64,000 nt of DNA from assembly GCF_965223525.1 (NCBI RefSeq), contig NZ_OZ245005.1:1736001-1800000 (forward strand). Direction: 5' to 3'. The notes under the pieces were generated by a model. That model ran no database searches. It had not been told where the DNA came from and saw only the letters and a program-made list of their open reading frames with translations. This stretch comes from Leptofilum sp965223525 (lineage in GTDB: Bacteria > Chloroflexota > Anaerolineae > Promineifilales > Promineifilaceae). Shown here one piece after another: positions 8,698 to 17,413 of the stretch; position 1 is the first letter of the stretch; each line of letters starts with the position of its first letter. Made by a program: the position numbers and the translations under genes.

Positions 8698-9417
8698 TTA
8701 CCAAACAGTGATTTGCTTAAACTGCTCTGCGTAGGTTACGCCAATCTTCTCACCCGGTTTTTTATCCAGCTCTTTCATCCAGTCAAGATTGGCTTCGCCA
8801 TCGGGGAATTGGCTTTTGTGGGCAATGGTGGCGGCGATTTTGTGGGGGTAAACGGCCGTTACATCCACCACCGCATCTGGGTCACGATCTGTGCTAAAGA
8901 CAAAGACCCGCTTCAGGCAGCCAAGAGCTGTCCCCGCCTTGTTTAGCTGTTCTGGGCGATAAAGCGGCATTTTGGACGGCATGTACGCATCCAGCGCCGC
9001 CTGCCCTGCCGCCCGATGATCAGGGTGCATTTGCCCCGTCCAGTGGGGGTCAAAAGTGAACAGCGTGTCTGCTTGCGTAAGGCGGTACAGGCGAGCGATG
9101 TCGGCACGGAGAGCCAAATCGGGCAACAGTTCGCCATCTGGGCGGCCTAGGTTGAACGTTTGGGCAATGCCTAGCACACGTGCCGCAGCTACCGTTTCTT
9201 CAAGCCGTGCTGCCGCCAGCATCGAGCGATTATATTTTGCATCATTGGTGCCAATGTCGCCTAGGGTGCAATTGACCGAGAAGATGGCGACCCCGCGCTG
9301 GGCCAGTTGGTAAACCGTGCCGCCACAAATCGTTTCCAAATCATCCGGGTGGGCAGCAATGACGATGAGCCGTTTAACGTCGGCAAAGGCATCAAAATTG
9401 CGAAGTTCCTGGGGCAT
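8698..9417 (-). CDS. PIG-L family (LmbE-like) deacetylase
   Basis: A 239-residue third PIG-L paralog in the window, more distant from the tandem pair. Zinc motif AHPDD lies near residues 22-26 and HPDH near residue 119. Other family features such as the 'NLGRPDGEL' loop are present. It follows purD on the same strand with a 120-nt gap containing a GC-rich inverted repeat. The substrate is unknown; GlcNAc-type glycosides are typical. Confidence 0.9.
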   Translation of the reverse strand: MPQELRNFDAFADVKRLIVIAAHPDDLETICGGTVYQLAQRGVAIFSVNCTLGDIGTNDAKYNRSMLAAARLEETVAAARVLGIAQTFNLGRPDGELLPDLALRADIARLYRLTQADTLFTFDPHWTGQMHPDHRAAGQAALDAYMPSKMPLYRPEQLNKAGTALGCLKRVFVFSTDRDPDAVVDVTAVYPHKIAATIAHKSQFPDGEANLDWMKELDKKPGEKIGVTYAEQFKQITVW

Positions 9418-9479
9418 GCTGCATTCCTTTGTTGAATTAGAGCAATGGTATAGCGTTGTGCTTTTGGGAACAAATAAAA

Positions 9480-9504
9480 AGGGGCAGGTCTCAGGCCTGC
9501 CCCT
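9480..9504. repeat. inverted repeat AGGGGCAGG / CCTGCCCCT
   Basis: Perfect 9-bp arms separated by 7 nt, between purD and the PIG-L gene. It could end purD transcription on the minus strand or be a dispersed repeat; no T-run decides it. Confidence 0.5.
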
Positions 9505-9540
9505 ACCAGATGGGGAAAATTTGATTATGCTCGATTTGTT

Positions 9541-10920
9541 CTATACGGCCGTTGCTTCGGCTTCGCTCAGCACAGGTCTCACCCTTATTCGCTTTTCATA
9601 CCATCCTAAAATGGGTCTGCGCGGTAGCTGCGGTATGCCGCCACCAATGTCCGAGCGGTATTGCGCCCCGGCAAAGTGGATGTGGTCCACGCCGCGATAG
9701 GCTTGCTTGAGGGCGCAGCTCAGCGAGCTGCCACTGCCGATGACTGCCAAGACTCTGCCGCGTGATGTGAGGAGACGGCCGTTTTCCAACTTTGTGCCAT
9801 GATGAAACAGATTCACGCTCGGCAACGCCCGCGCCAGCCTGGTACCAGTGATGGGCAAGCCCGTGGGGAACGATTCTGCTGGGTAGCTGGGGGAAGCTAG
9901 CATCACCGCTGCGGCTGCCCCGTCCGAGATTTGTATGTGGGCGGGGGTTAGCTTGCCGTGAATGCAGGCCAGCATCGCCTCGACCAAATCAGATTCCAGC
10001 AAGGCCATCAGCACTAGCGTTTCCGGGTTACCAAAGCGGCAGTTGAACTCCAGCACCTGCACGCCCCGCTCGGTGAGCATGAGCCCCGCAAAAAGCACGC
10101 CCACGTATGGATTCCCCTCTGCCGCCATGCCGTCAATGGTGGGCTGGATGATATTTTTCATGACGTTGGCTTCAAAGTTGGCGGGCAGACCTGGCACGGG
10201 GGCAAAGGCACCCATGCCGCCAGTGTTGGGGCCGTTGTCGCCATCAAAAATGCGCTTGTGATCACGTACCGGGAAGAGGGGAACGGCCGTTTTGCCATCG
10301 CTCAGGGCAAACATGGAGAGTTCCGGGCCACTCAGCCGCTCCTCGATGATGACGGTTTGAGCAGCGGCGTCGCCCAGCAGTTTGTGAACCATGTAGCTGT
10401 GCAGTGCGGCTCTGGCCTGCGCTTTTGTGTCGCAAACGGTCACACCCAGCCCCATCTTGCCCAGTCCGCTGACTTTTACGACGAGACGGCCGTGTGGCAA
10501 CGTATCCAAATACGCCACTGCCTCATCATAAGAATGAAAGGTGGCAAATCTGGGCGTGGGGATGTTGTGCCGCTGCATGAACCGCTTGGCAAATGCTTTG
10601 GAGTATTCTAGCCGTGCTGCCGCCTGTTGGGGGCCAAAGATGGCTAATCCAGCCGCCTGGAAGGCATCCACCACGCCAAAGGCGAGCGGGTCGTTGGTGC
10701 CGACTACCGTCAGGTCAATCTGGTTTTGCTGGGCAAAGGCAACCAATCCCGGCACGTCTTCATCGCTGATGGGCACGTTGGTGGCGATTTCGCCCGTGCC
10801 TGCATTGCCGGGGGCCACAAAAATGCGGCCCACTTGCGGCGATTGGACAATCTTCCAGGCCAGAGCGTGTTCCCGCGCCCCATAGCCTAAAACGAGTACT
10901 TTCAGCTTTTTACTTTGCAT
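9541..10920 (-). CDS. purD: phosphoribosylamine-glycine ligase, divergent
   Basis: A 459-residue ATP-grasp enzyme of purine synthesis (5-phosphoribosylamine + glycine + ATP to GAR). The N-terminal LVLGYGAREHALAWK and the central DHKRIFDGDNGPNTGGMG are strongly PurD-like. Two stretches differ from the usual family sequence: the glycine-rich loop reads KVSGLGKMGLGV rather than KADGLAAGKGV, and the metal region reads EFNCRFGNPETL rather than EFNVRFGDPETQ. It may be a second, specialised copy. The extreme C-terminus (PVLSEAEATAV) looks repeat-derived. Length is slightly above the usual ~425. Confidence 0.85.
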   Translation of the reverse strand: MQSKKLKVLVLGYGAREHALAWKIVQSPQVGRIFVAPGNAGTGEIATNVPISDEDVPGLVAFAQQNQIDLTVVGTNDPLAFGVVDAFQAAGLAIFGPQQAAARLEYSKAFAKRFMQRHNIPTPRFATFHSYDEAVAYLDTLPHGRLVVKVSGLGKMGLGVTVCDTKAQARAALHSYMVHKLLGDAAAQTVIIEERLSGPELSMFALSDGKTAVPLFPVRDHKRIFDGDNGPNTGGMGAFAPVPGLPANFEANVMKNIIQPTIDGMAAEGNPYVGVLFAGLMLTERGVQVLEFNCRFGNPETLVLMALLESDLVEAMLACIHGKLTPAHIQISDGAAAAVMLASPSYPAESFPTGLPITGTRLARALPSVNLFHHGTKLENGRLLTSRGRVLAVIGSGSSLSCALKQAYRGVDHIHFAGAQYRSDIGGGIPQLPRRPILGWYEKRIRVRPVLSEAEATAV

Positions 10921-10946
10921 CTTTCTGCTCCTTTAAAAAAAATTGG

Positions 10947-11002
10947 ACGCTGATTTACCTGATCTGCCTGATTTTGATCATGGAAATCAGGTAAATCAGC
11001 GT
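10947..11002. repeat. 17-bp perfect inverted repeat upstream of purD
   Basis: Arms at 10947-10963 and 10986-11002 are perfectly complementary (ACGCTGATTTACCTGAT). It lies in the 299-nt gap between purD and the LuxR gene. The loop repeats the CTGATTT word, so this looks like a repeat built from short words rather than a specific operator. Confidence 0.7.
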
Positions 11003-11154
11003 TCCATTCTTGTGTGGTGAGATGTACGGCCGTATCGCTATGCGGTTGAATAATTATTTGGTGAAAATAAACGGAGCTTTCCCGTGATGCTTAAGTATAC
11101 GGTTTACCCCAGGTGAACCGCGTCACCCAAACGGGTACATCTACGGGTGAAAAC

Positions 11155-11221
11155 AGCCACAGATTGCACGGATTTCAAGGATTTGCGAAATAAATCCCAC
11201 AAATCCGCGAAATCTGTGGCT
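11155..11221. repeat. imperfect long hairpin at the LuxR 3' end
   Basis: The arms AGCCACAGATT (11155-11165) and AATCTGTGGCT (11211-11221) are perfect, with internal complementarity around GGATTT / AAATCC. It overlaps the stop codon region of the LuxR gene and may serve as its terminator. The same word family appears at 10947-11002 and 52643-52700. Confidence 0.6.
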
Positions 11222-13892
11222 AATCTAATAGATGAAGGTCACGGGCGCGGGTGACGGCTTGGGTGCGGTTGTTGACGTCTAGCTTGGCGTAGAGCCGCCG
11301 AGCGTGGGCTTTGATGGTGTTGAGGGAAAGTACCATCTCATTGGCGATTTCGCGGTTGGAGCGGCCAGCTGCCAGATGACGTAGCACTTCCATTTCGCGC
11401 CCGCTGAGAGGCTGGATGGTTGTTTCGGCCTGTCCTGAGTGAAGCGAAGGAACCTTTTCTGGATCACAATGAGTCAAAATGGTGCGAGCGTAGGCGGCAG
11501 TGACGGGGTTGTTGGCCGCTAAATGCAGCAACCGATGCAGGGATGGGTCTGGCGTGTCGAGGAAGAGGCGGATGTAGCCGCCGGGTTCAGCCTGGGTGAG
11601 CGTTTGCTGGAATGTGGGAACGGCCGTTTCCATCGCCCCCATTTTTGCCTGAAGTAACGCTTGCAAGAGTGAAACCCGCAAGCCAAAGTTTTTACTTTGC
11701 CGCGCTTCGGCAAATTCGCATAACACGTCCAGCACGGATGGGACGGCCTCGTACTCTCGGTTGGCGATGTGGAATTCAGCCAGCAGCAAATACGCGCCGG
11801 GCAAATCCTGAATTTTCTCAGCCTCATCTCCAATAGCGATGCCCAAGCCATTTGCCCACTGGCGCACTAGACGCATGTCGCCCCGCTGCAAGGCCAGGTC
11901 GGCGCGAAAAGCAGAGATGGTTGTGGCTTGAATTTGCTGCTCTAGCTCGACCACCAGCGACTCAGCCGCAGGCCAATCATCCAGAGTGAGGAGCAGTTGG
12001 GCCAGCGATTCGCGGCTATAGATGAGCATTTTATGGTCGCCGCTGCGTTCGGCGCAGGCCAGGGCGTGGCGCAGGTGCGTTTCGGCTTCGCCCAGCCGAT
12101 TCCATTGGTAGAGCAGCTTACCCATCCCCAAGTGCATGTAACCTAAGGCGGCGGAGTTGGTTTGTTGAGAAACGGCCGTTGCCAAGCCCCGTTCATAAAT
12201 GGTAAACGCTTCTTTTAGCTGCGCCTGCCGTTCGTGGGTTTGTCCCCAGTAAAAGGTAGCAAACATCACTGCCCACAGGCCGGGGTCGTGGGTGCTATTT
12301 TGGGCCGCTTCGGCAAATGCGTCGCGGGCGGCATCCAGTTCAGCCCGCTGCAAATGAGAAAAGCCGAGGTTGATGGCCACTTCGCTACGTAGCATGTGCT
12401 GGTCATCTGGCAATTTAGAGAGTGCTTTGTTGGAAAACTTAATATTGATTTCAGTGTCGCCTGTAAGCATTGCCAAACGTGCCCGCAGCGCGGACCATTC
12501 GCCCCACAACAATGCGCTGTCTAGCTGGTTGCTGATTGCGCCGAGTAGCTGCTTGGCTTTGCGGAACGCCCCGGTACGAATGAGCGACCAGATATAAAAC
12601 AGTGTCAGACTGGGGCGGCTCGTTTGCCGATCTTCCGGCAATGCCTCGACCCATTGGCGCAGGGTGATGCCTTCGCCAAACATGAGCACGTCGCGGGCAA
12701 CGGTTTCCATGAGCGTGACGGCCAAATCGTAGTCGGCCGCGGCCAGAGCGTGGTCTACGGCAATGAGTGGCTGGTCATTTTCGTAGTACCAACAGGCAGC
12801 CTGCTGGTGCAAATTGGCAATTTGGGCGGCTGATTTTTGCTGTTGCAGACGGCCGTTCAAAAAGTCGCCAAACAGGTGATGGTATCGGTACCAGTGTCGC
12901 GCCGCATCCAGCGGAATCAAAAAGAGATTGGCGGCTTCAATTTGCTCCAAAAGCTGCTGGCTGGGCTGCCCTGTAATGGCTTGGCATAAACTGGCATTGA
13001 ACTGGGTGAGGACGGCCGTTTGCAATAAAAATTCCTGAATCTCTGCTGGTTGGCGGCTGAGTACCTGGTCGGCCAAATAATCTACTAGGTACCGCTGGCT
13101 GCCTGAAAACGCCTCCGGCAAGGAGACCGATTCTTGTAGAGCCAGAGCGATGAGCTGCAAGCCAGTGACCCAGCCTTCCACCTGCTCATCAAGCTGGGTA
13201 ATTTGCTGAGGCGTAAGCTGCAAGCCCATCGTTTGCTGCAAAAATTGGGCAGCTTCGTTGGCCGTGAAGCGCAGGTCGCGGCTGCCAATCCAGTTGAGCG
13301 CATCCTGGGCGCGAAGCAAAGCCAGCGGCAACGGCGGTTCGCTGCGGCTGGTGATGATGAGGTGCATTTGCACCGGCATATTTTGCAAAATAAAGGTGAC
13401 GGCTTCATGTACGGCCGGGGCGGTGATGAGATGGTAGTCGTCGAGGACGATGACGGCCGTTTCCTCCCCCATTGCCAAATCATTCAGCAGGGCGGTGAGG
13501 ATGGCTTCGGTTTCATTGTAGAGGTAGGTGGTGGTTAGCCGCGCCAATGCCGCCTCACCAATCTCTTCGCGGACGGTGCCGATGGCGGCAAAGAAGTAGG
13601 CCAAAAAGCGGGCTTCATCGTTGTCAGAAGCGTCTAGCGACAGCCAGGCGACGGGGCGTTCCATCTGGGCAATCCACTGGGTCGCCAGGGTGGTTTTGCC
13701 GTAGCCCGCTGGGCCGGTGATGAGGGTGAGTTTGGGATGGATGGTGCCTTCGGCGGAAACGGCTGTGTTTAGCTGATCCAGCAATCGCGGGCGCACGACA
13801 GGGTTGGTACGTAGTCTTGGCAGGGTGAGCTTGGTTTGCAGGAGCGGCCGTTTGGGAGAAGCTAATTCTGTTTTAAGGTTCGTTTGTTCCAT
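11220..13892 (-). CDS. LuxR/MalT-type large ATP-binding regulator
   Basis: About 890 residues. The N-terminal NTPase domain has P-loop GPAGYGKTT and Walker B VIVLDDYH. The middle is a long alpha-helical TPR-like region (about residues 350-780). The C-terminal LuxR helix-turn-helix has LSGREMEVLRHLAAGRSNREIA and LSLNTIKAHARRLY. MalT-like (LAL/STAND) proteins act as ligand- and ATP-dependent activators. I chose ATG 13892 (MEQTNLK); an in-frame GTG at 13907 is possible. A perfect TATAAT lies 6 nt before the ATG (13904-13899), so the mRNA may be leaderless. A dispersed-repeat sequence is embedded in frame just before the HTH (11424-11456). Confidence 0.9.
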   Translation of the reverse strand: MEQTNLKTELASPKRPLLQTKLTLPRLRTNPVVRPRLLDQLNTAVSAEGTIHPKLTLITGPAGYGKTTLATQWIAQMERPVAWLSLDASDNDEARFLAYFFAAIGTVREEIGEAALARLTTTYLYNETEAILTALLNDLAMGEETAVIVLDDYHLITAPAVHEAVTFILQNMPVQMHLIITSRSEPPLPLALLRAQDALNWIGSRDLRFTANEAAQFLQQTMGLQLTPQQITQLDEQVEGWVTGLQLIALALQESVSLPEAFSGSQRYLVDYLADQVLSRQPAEIQEFLLQTAVLTQFNASLCQAITGQPSQQLLEQIEAANLFLIPLDAARHWYRYHHLFGDFLNGRLQQQKSAAQIANLHQQAACWYYENDQPLIAVDHALAAADYDLAVTLMETVARDVLMFGEGITLRQWVEALPEDRQTSRPSLTLFYIWSLIRTGAFRKAKQLLGAISNQLDSALLWGEWSALRARLAMLTGDTEINIKFSNKALSKLPDDQHMLRSEVAINLGFSHLQRAELDAARDAFAEAAQNSTHDPGLWAVMFATFYWGQTHERQAQLKEAFTIYERGLATAVSQQTNSAALGYMHLGMGKLLYQWNRLGEAETHLRHALACAERSGDHKMLIYSRESLAQLLLTLDDWPAAESLVVELEQQIQATTISAFRADLALQRGDMRLVRQWANGLGIAIGDEAEKIQDLPGAYLLLAEFHIANREYEAVPSVLDVLCEFAEARQSKNFGLRVSLLQALLQAKMGAMETAVPTFQQTLTQAEPGGYIRLFLDTPDPSLHRLLHLAANNPVTAAYARTILTHCDPEKVPSLHSGQAETTIQPLSGREMEVLRHLAAGRSNREIANEMVLSLNTIKAHARRLYAKLDVNNRTQAVTRARDLHLLD

Positions 13893-14063
13893 GGCGATAT
13901 TATACACCAGTTGCAGAAACGGCCGTTTTCATAACGATGTATAAATGTTTTCCGCCAAATTTTCTCATCCTGAGCAAAGCGTGGTAAAAAATAAGCACAT
14001 CTCGCTAAAAACGAATGACCTGGATAGCAAAGAAAACGATCAACCGTAAAGGAGCATTTCGCC

Positions 14064-14561
14064 ATGAAAAGAGTCCAAAAGCGGCACCAGGAGATCATGC
14101 AAAAGAAGCAGCGTCAACAAAGGATGATGGGTGGTTTATTACTTGTTGGTCTGTTAATGATTGTGGCGGGCGTTTTTTGGTTGCGGCCCAGTTCTGATTC
14201 GGCGGAAACGGCCGGTATGTCCAATCGGCAGTTTGTGGCGATGGGGGAAGAAGTTTATAACAGCTACTGTGCAGCGTGTCATGGCTTTAATTTTGAAGGG
14301 CAGCCTGATTGGCAGCAGCCGTTTGCCGATGGCTCCTTCAAAGCACCGCCCCACGATGAAACAGGTCATACTTGGCATCACAGTGACACTTACCTGATCG
14401 AATCGATCAAGCTGGGCGGGGCGCGACTTGCGCCGAATATTGGAGTCAGCGCCATGCCCGCTTATGAAGATGTGTTGACAGATGAGCAAATTGAGGCCGT
14501 TTTGGCTTACATCAAAAGTAGCTGGCCGCCTGAGATTTTAGAAGCGCAGTCAGCACGTTAG
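14064..14561 (+). CDS. membrane-anchored c-type cytochrome
   Basis: A 165-residue protein. A Lys/Arg/Gln-rich cytoplasmic start precedes one transmembrane helix (about residues 23-40). The outer domain has the haem-binding motif CAACH (69-73) and a probable axial Met in SAMPAY (131), so it resembles a class I monohaem cytochrome with an uncleaved anchor. AAGGAG lies about 10 nt before the ATG. The thioredoxin-like gene starts 9 nt after its stop, so the two form an operon, which hints at a redox or haem/copper-maturation partnership. Confidence 0.88.
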   Translation: MKRVQKRHQEIMQKKQRQQRMMGGLLLVGLLMIVAGVFWLRPSSDSAETAGMSNRQFVAMGEEVYNSYCAACHGFNFEGQPDWQQPFADGSFKAPPHDETGHTWHHSDTYLIESIKLGGARLAPNIGVSAMPAYEDVLTDEQIEAVLAYIKSSWPPEILEAQSAR

Positions 14562-14570
14562 GAGATTGTT

Positions 14571-14954
14571 ATGAACCGATGGTTTTGGCGAACGGCCGTT
14601 GCGCTCATTATGCTGGTGATTACGGCCGTTGGGTGCGGGTCGTCTACAGAAGAACCAGCAGCATTGCCAGAGGTAGCAGGCCCAGCATTTGTGCTGTTTT
14701 ACACCGACAACTGACCCCCTTGAGAAGAGTTTGCGCCCATCGTGAATGGGCTAGAGGCGGAATTTGGTGAGCAATTTGATTTTGTGCGGTTGAATGCGGC
14801 CGATGCTGAGATTGTGCAGTTGCAGCAAAATTATGGCCTGCGGGGACATCCAGCAGTAGCTGTTTTAGACGAAAGTGAGGTAGTGGTAGCGCGTTATTTT
14901 GGCCCAGAATCGTTTGAAACCTTGCAAGCAGTGCTTGAGGGCTTAATAGAATAA
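14571..14954 (+). CDS. thioredoxin-fold lipoprotein with two in-frame TGA codons (candidate UPPU selenoprotein)
   Basis: Read straight through, the frame gives 127 residues. It has a signal peptide with a likely lipid-attachment Cys at 22 (TAVGC), then FVLFYTDN-TGA-PP-TGA-EEFAPIV, then the Trx core ending with the cis-Pro loop GHPAVAVLDE. The TGAs are codons 48 (14712-14714) and 51 (14721-14723). They fall exactly on the two Cys of the CxxC active site, and no frameshift is needed. AGGAG precedes the ATG. A 6-bp hairpin at 14735-14751 could be the SECIS. It follows a cytochrome c gene. Alternatives are a decayed pseudogene or sequencing error, but two hits on both Cys positions argue against these. 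Sec insertion itself is inferred. Confidence 0.8.
14735..14751 (+). promoter_or_regulatory. candidate bacterial SECIS hairpin (thioredoxin gene)
   Basis: GCCCAT and ATGGGC form a perfect 6-bp stem with loop CGTGA. The loop starts 18 nt after the second TGA and has G at its second position. Bacterial SECIS elements lie just downstream of the UGA, with a small apical loop containing an early G. Confidence 0.55.
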
Positions 14955-14957
14955 TGA

Positions 14958-15908
14958 TTATGGTTGTGGTTCGATGCGAATTGTAGCCAGTAATCCCGCG
15001 TGATCAGATAGCCAGAGACGGCCGTTTGCGGTCTCAAAAGGCTCAACAAAGACCCGATCAATTTCCACAATCGTTAACGTTGATTCTGCGTGTGGCACCA
15101 CAAACAAATAGTCAATGCGCGTTTGTAAAGGCTTGATCAGTGCATTGCTAATATCTGATACACAGCAAGTTGCGCCAACGGCTTCTGGATGCGCCAGGCG
15201 GTAACCATCTTGCCATAAGTCGGCCAATGCAACTATCTGGGGCGAATCTTCTGGCGCGTTAAAATCTCCAACAACGAGTGATGGATGCGTTGCTTCGTTC
15301 TGCACAAATGTGAGCAGTGCCTCTGTTTGTGCAGCGTTAATGGTTTGCTTCCCATTGGTTAGGTGGGTAACAAACAGATCGATTGGGCCGTGTGGTGAAA
15401 GAGCCGTAGCGTGTAAAACGATGCGGTTCTCGAAAAAACCAGCCGGAGGATGCAGTTCAGTGAAGGTAATATTTTCCAGAGGAAAGTGACTTAAGATGAC
15501 TGAGCCTTCTTCAAAGCCAATCAGTGCGTGATTACCGTTGGCACGATAATAAGCGTAATTAAAGTTGCCCCACTCGGCTAACTGCTGGCCAATTTGGCCG
15601 TATTCTTTCGTCCAGGGAACTTCTTGAAGCAGCACAATGTCCGCGTCCAAACGGCCGATTTCCTGGGAAAGCAGTTCCGTTCGCTGCTCCAGAAAAGCAA
15701 AATCAGGATACCCGTGCAACATGTTTAGAGAAAGGATACGCAATGGCTCCTGGGCAGAGGAGTTAATCGTTTCGGCACATTCCACGGGGCAGGCAATCAC
15801 ATCTTTGCCCGGCTTACTCACATTCATCTGAAAAATGCCCATCACCACCAGAAATAAACCGATTCCAATGATCCAGCGCAGAGGATAACGCTTTTGTGCT
15901 TGCTCCAT
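14958..15908 (-). CDS. endonuclease/exonuclease/phosphatase family protein
   Basis: About 317 residues with an N-terminal transmembrane helix (IIGIGLFLVVMGIF) and an outer EEP domain. Visible motifs are LSLNMLHG (Asn ligand), LLQEVPW (catalytic Glu), VVGDFNAPED (Asp/Asn) and SDHAG (catalytic SDH triad), so the active site appears complete. Members are nucleases or phosphodiesterases such as sphingomyelinase-like enzymes. I placed the start at ATG 15908; the frame stays open to 15989, which would overlap the divergent kinase gene, so the start is uncertain. It is convergent with the thioredoxin gene, with 3 nt between stops. Confidence 0.85.
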   Translation of the reverse strand: MEQAQKRYPLRWIIGIGLFLVVMGIFQMNVSKPGKDVIACPVECAETINSSAQEPLRILSLNMLHGYPDFAFLEQRTELLSQEIGRLDADIVLLQEVPWTKEYGQIGQQLAEWGNFNYAYYRANGNHALIGFEEGSVILSHFPLENITFTELHPPAGFFENRIVLHATALSPHGPIDLFVTHLTNGKQTINAAQTEALLTFVQNEATHPSLVVGDFNAPEDSPQIVALADLWQDGYRLAHPEAVGATCCVSDISNALIKPLQTRIDYLFVVPHAESTLTIVEIDRVFVEPFETANGRLWLSDHAGLLATIRIEPQP

Positions 15909-15980
15909 GGTTCCAATGTACTGCGAGAGGATAAATAAGGCGATTTTATCAACGCTTTCTTCATATCTTTTCATGCTACA

Positions 15981-17408
15981 ATGTCGCAAATGAAACCATC
16001 ACCTCCATCCTCATATCATAGTCATCACAGAGGGGCTCGTTTCCTAAAAAAGCTGCTACTGCCCCCATCTGTTGACGATCCCCAAGATAATCTATTTGCT
16101 CAAACCCTCCACTATTTACTTATTTTTTGTATTGTCATTTCAATAACCTATGCAATTTTGACCTGGTTTATTGCCGATGAACCTTCTGGCACAATTCTTA
16201 GCGGCAGTATGGCGGCTGTCTCCATTATTCTTTTTATGATTACCAAGAAAAAGAAGATTCGATTGGTCAGTACTGTCTTGGTAATTGCTGGTTATGCAGC
16301 AATTATGGTGACGCTTACTCTAAACGGCGGGATCCGGGATGAGGCAACGCTGGTGCTAATTGCGTTGCTTTCAATTGCTGGATTTTTACTGGGTATGCGC
16401 GCTGTGATTCCAATGGGGATTGGAACGGCCGTTCTCCTAACCACCCTATTTATTGCCGAAAAAGTTGAACGAATTCCTGAGGAAGAGCATTTCGCGCCAG
16501 TGGCAGCCGATGAACTGGCTATGGCACTCATTGCCGTATTTGTTACCACGGTCGTTCTCCATCAATTTACCAAACAAATACTTCAAAACCGTGATGAGAT
16601 CAAAGCACAAGCTCAATTTCTGCATCAAAAGAATCTTCAATTAGAGGAGACACATCAAGCATTGATTGTGGCTAAAGAAGCGGCTGAAGATGCTAATCGC
16701 TCACGGAGTATCTTCTTTTCGCGGTTAAGCCATGATTTGCGTACGCCATTGAGCAGCATTTTGGGTCTAACAACCCATTTAAGGCATCATGAAGCACGGT
16801 TGTTGCCAGCAGAGAAACAAGAATTTTATCAGGGGATTCATAATAGTGGGACACATTTGCTTGATTTGATCAATGATTTGCTGGATATTTCCAGACTGGA
16901 AGCCCAACAATTGCAGCTACACGTCAATCCCGCGCTGCTTTCTACATTGGCTGAAAACGTGGTTGGCATGTTGCGCCTAACGGCCGAAAAGAAAGGTCTT
17001 GATTTGCAGCTGTTTCTGGCAGACGATTTGCCAGAGGTTATTTATGTAGATGAACAGCGTCTGAGACAGGTTTTGATTAACTTGCTGGGCAACGGAATTA
17101 AATTTACGGAAGCTGGTAAGGTGACTTTGACGGTGACAGCCAGTGATCTGGATACGGCTGTTCCCACACTCTGTTTTGAAGTGACCGACACTGGTTGCGG
17201 CATCGCGCGACACGATTTACAAAAGATTTTTGATCCCTTTGTTCAGGTAGCAGAAAACCCCCAACAGGCAAATGGCACCGGGCTTGGCCTTGCAATTAGC
17301 CGGCAACTTATCGAAGCAATGGGGGGCACGCTCCAAGTAGAAAGCCAGCTCGGACAAGGTAGTCGGTTTTGGTTTTCATTACAGTTACCAGAAACCGCAC
17401 CAAGTTAA
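15981..17408 (+). CDS. membrane sensor histidine kinase
   Basis: A 475-residue kinase. Five or six hydrophobic segments at about residues 40-195 form a sensor with little extracytoplasmic sequence. A short coiled coil (about 195-240) leads to the dimerisation helix with H-box SHDLRTPLSS (His about 251). The ATPase domain shows N-box NLLGNGIKF (about 366), G1 DTGCGI (about 403) and G2 GTGLGLAI (about 433). No receiver domain is attached and no response regulator is adjacent, so it is an orphan. Start could be ATG 15981 or 15990. Confidence 0.92.
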   Translation: MSQMKPSPPSSYHSHHRGARFLKKLLLPPSVDDPQDNLFAQTLHYLLIFCIVISITYAILTWFIADEPSGTILSGSMAAVSIILFMITKKKKIRLVSTVLVIAGYAAIMVTLTLNGGIRDEATLVLIALLSIAGFLLGMRAVIPMGIGTAVLLTTLFIAEKVERIPEEEHFAPVAADELAMALIAVFVTTVVLHQFTKQILQNRDEIKAQAQFLHQKNLQLEETHQALIVAKEAAEDANRSRSIFFSRLSHDLRTPLSSILGLTTHLRHHEARLLPAEKQEFYQGIHNSGTHLLDLINDLLDISRLEAQQLQLHVNPALLSTLAENVVGMLRLTAEKKGLDLQLFLADDLPEVIYVDEQRLRQVLINLLGNGIKFTEAGKVTLTVTASDLDTAVPTLCFEVTDTGCGIARHDLQKIFDPFVQVAENPQQANGTGLGLAISRQLIEAMGGTLQVESQLGQGSRFWFSLQLPETAPS

Positions 17409-17413
17409 AATGC

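Noticed and set aside
14712..14723. TGA read as tryptophan (alternative genetic code)
   Set aside because: Many genes in the window end in TGA, some in ATGA overlaps with the next gene, so TGA is a working stop. Trp would also break the CxxC logic.
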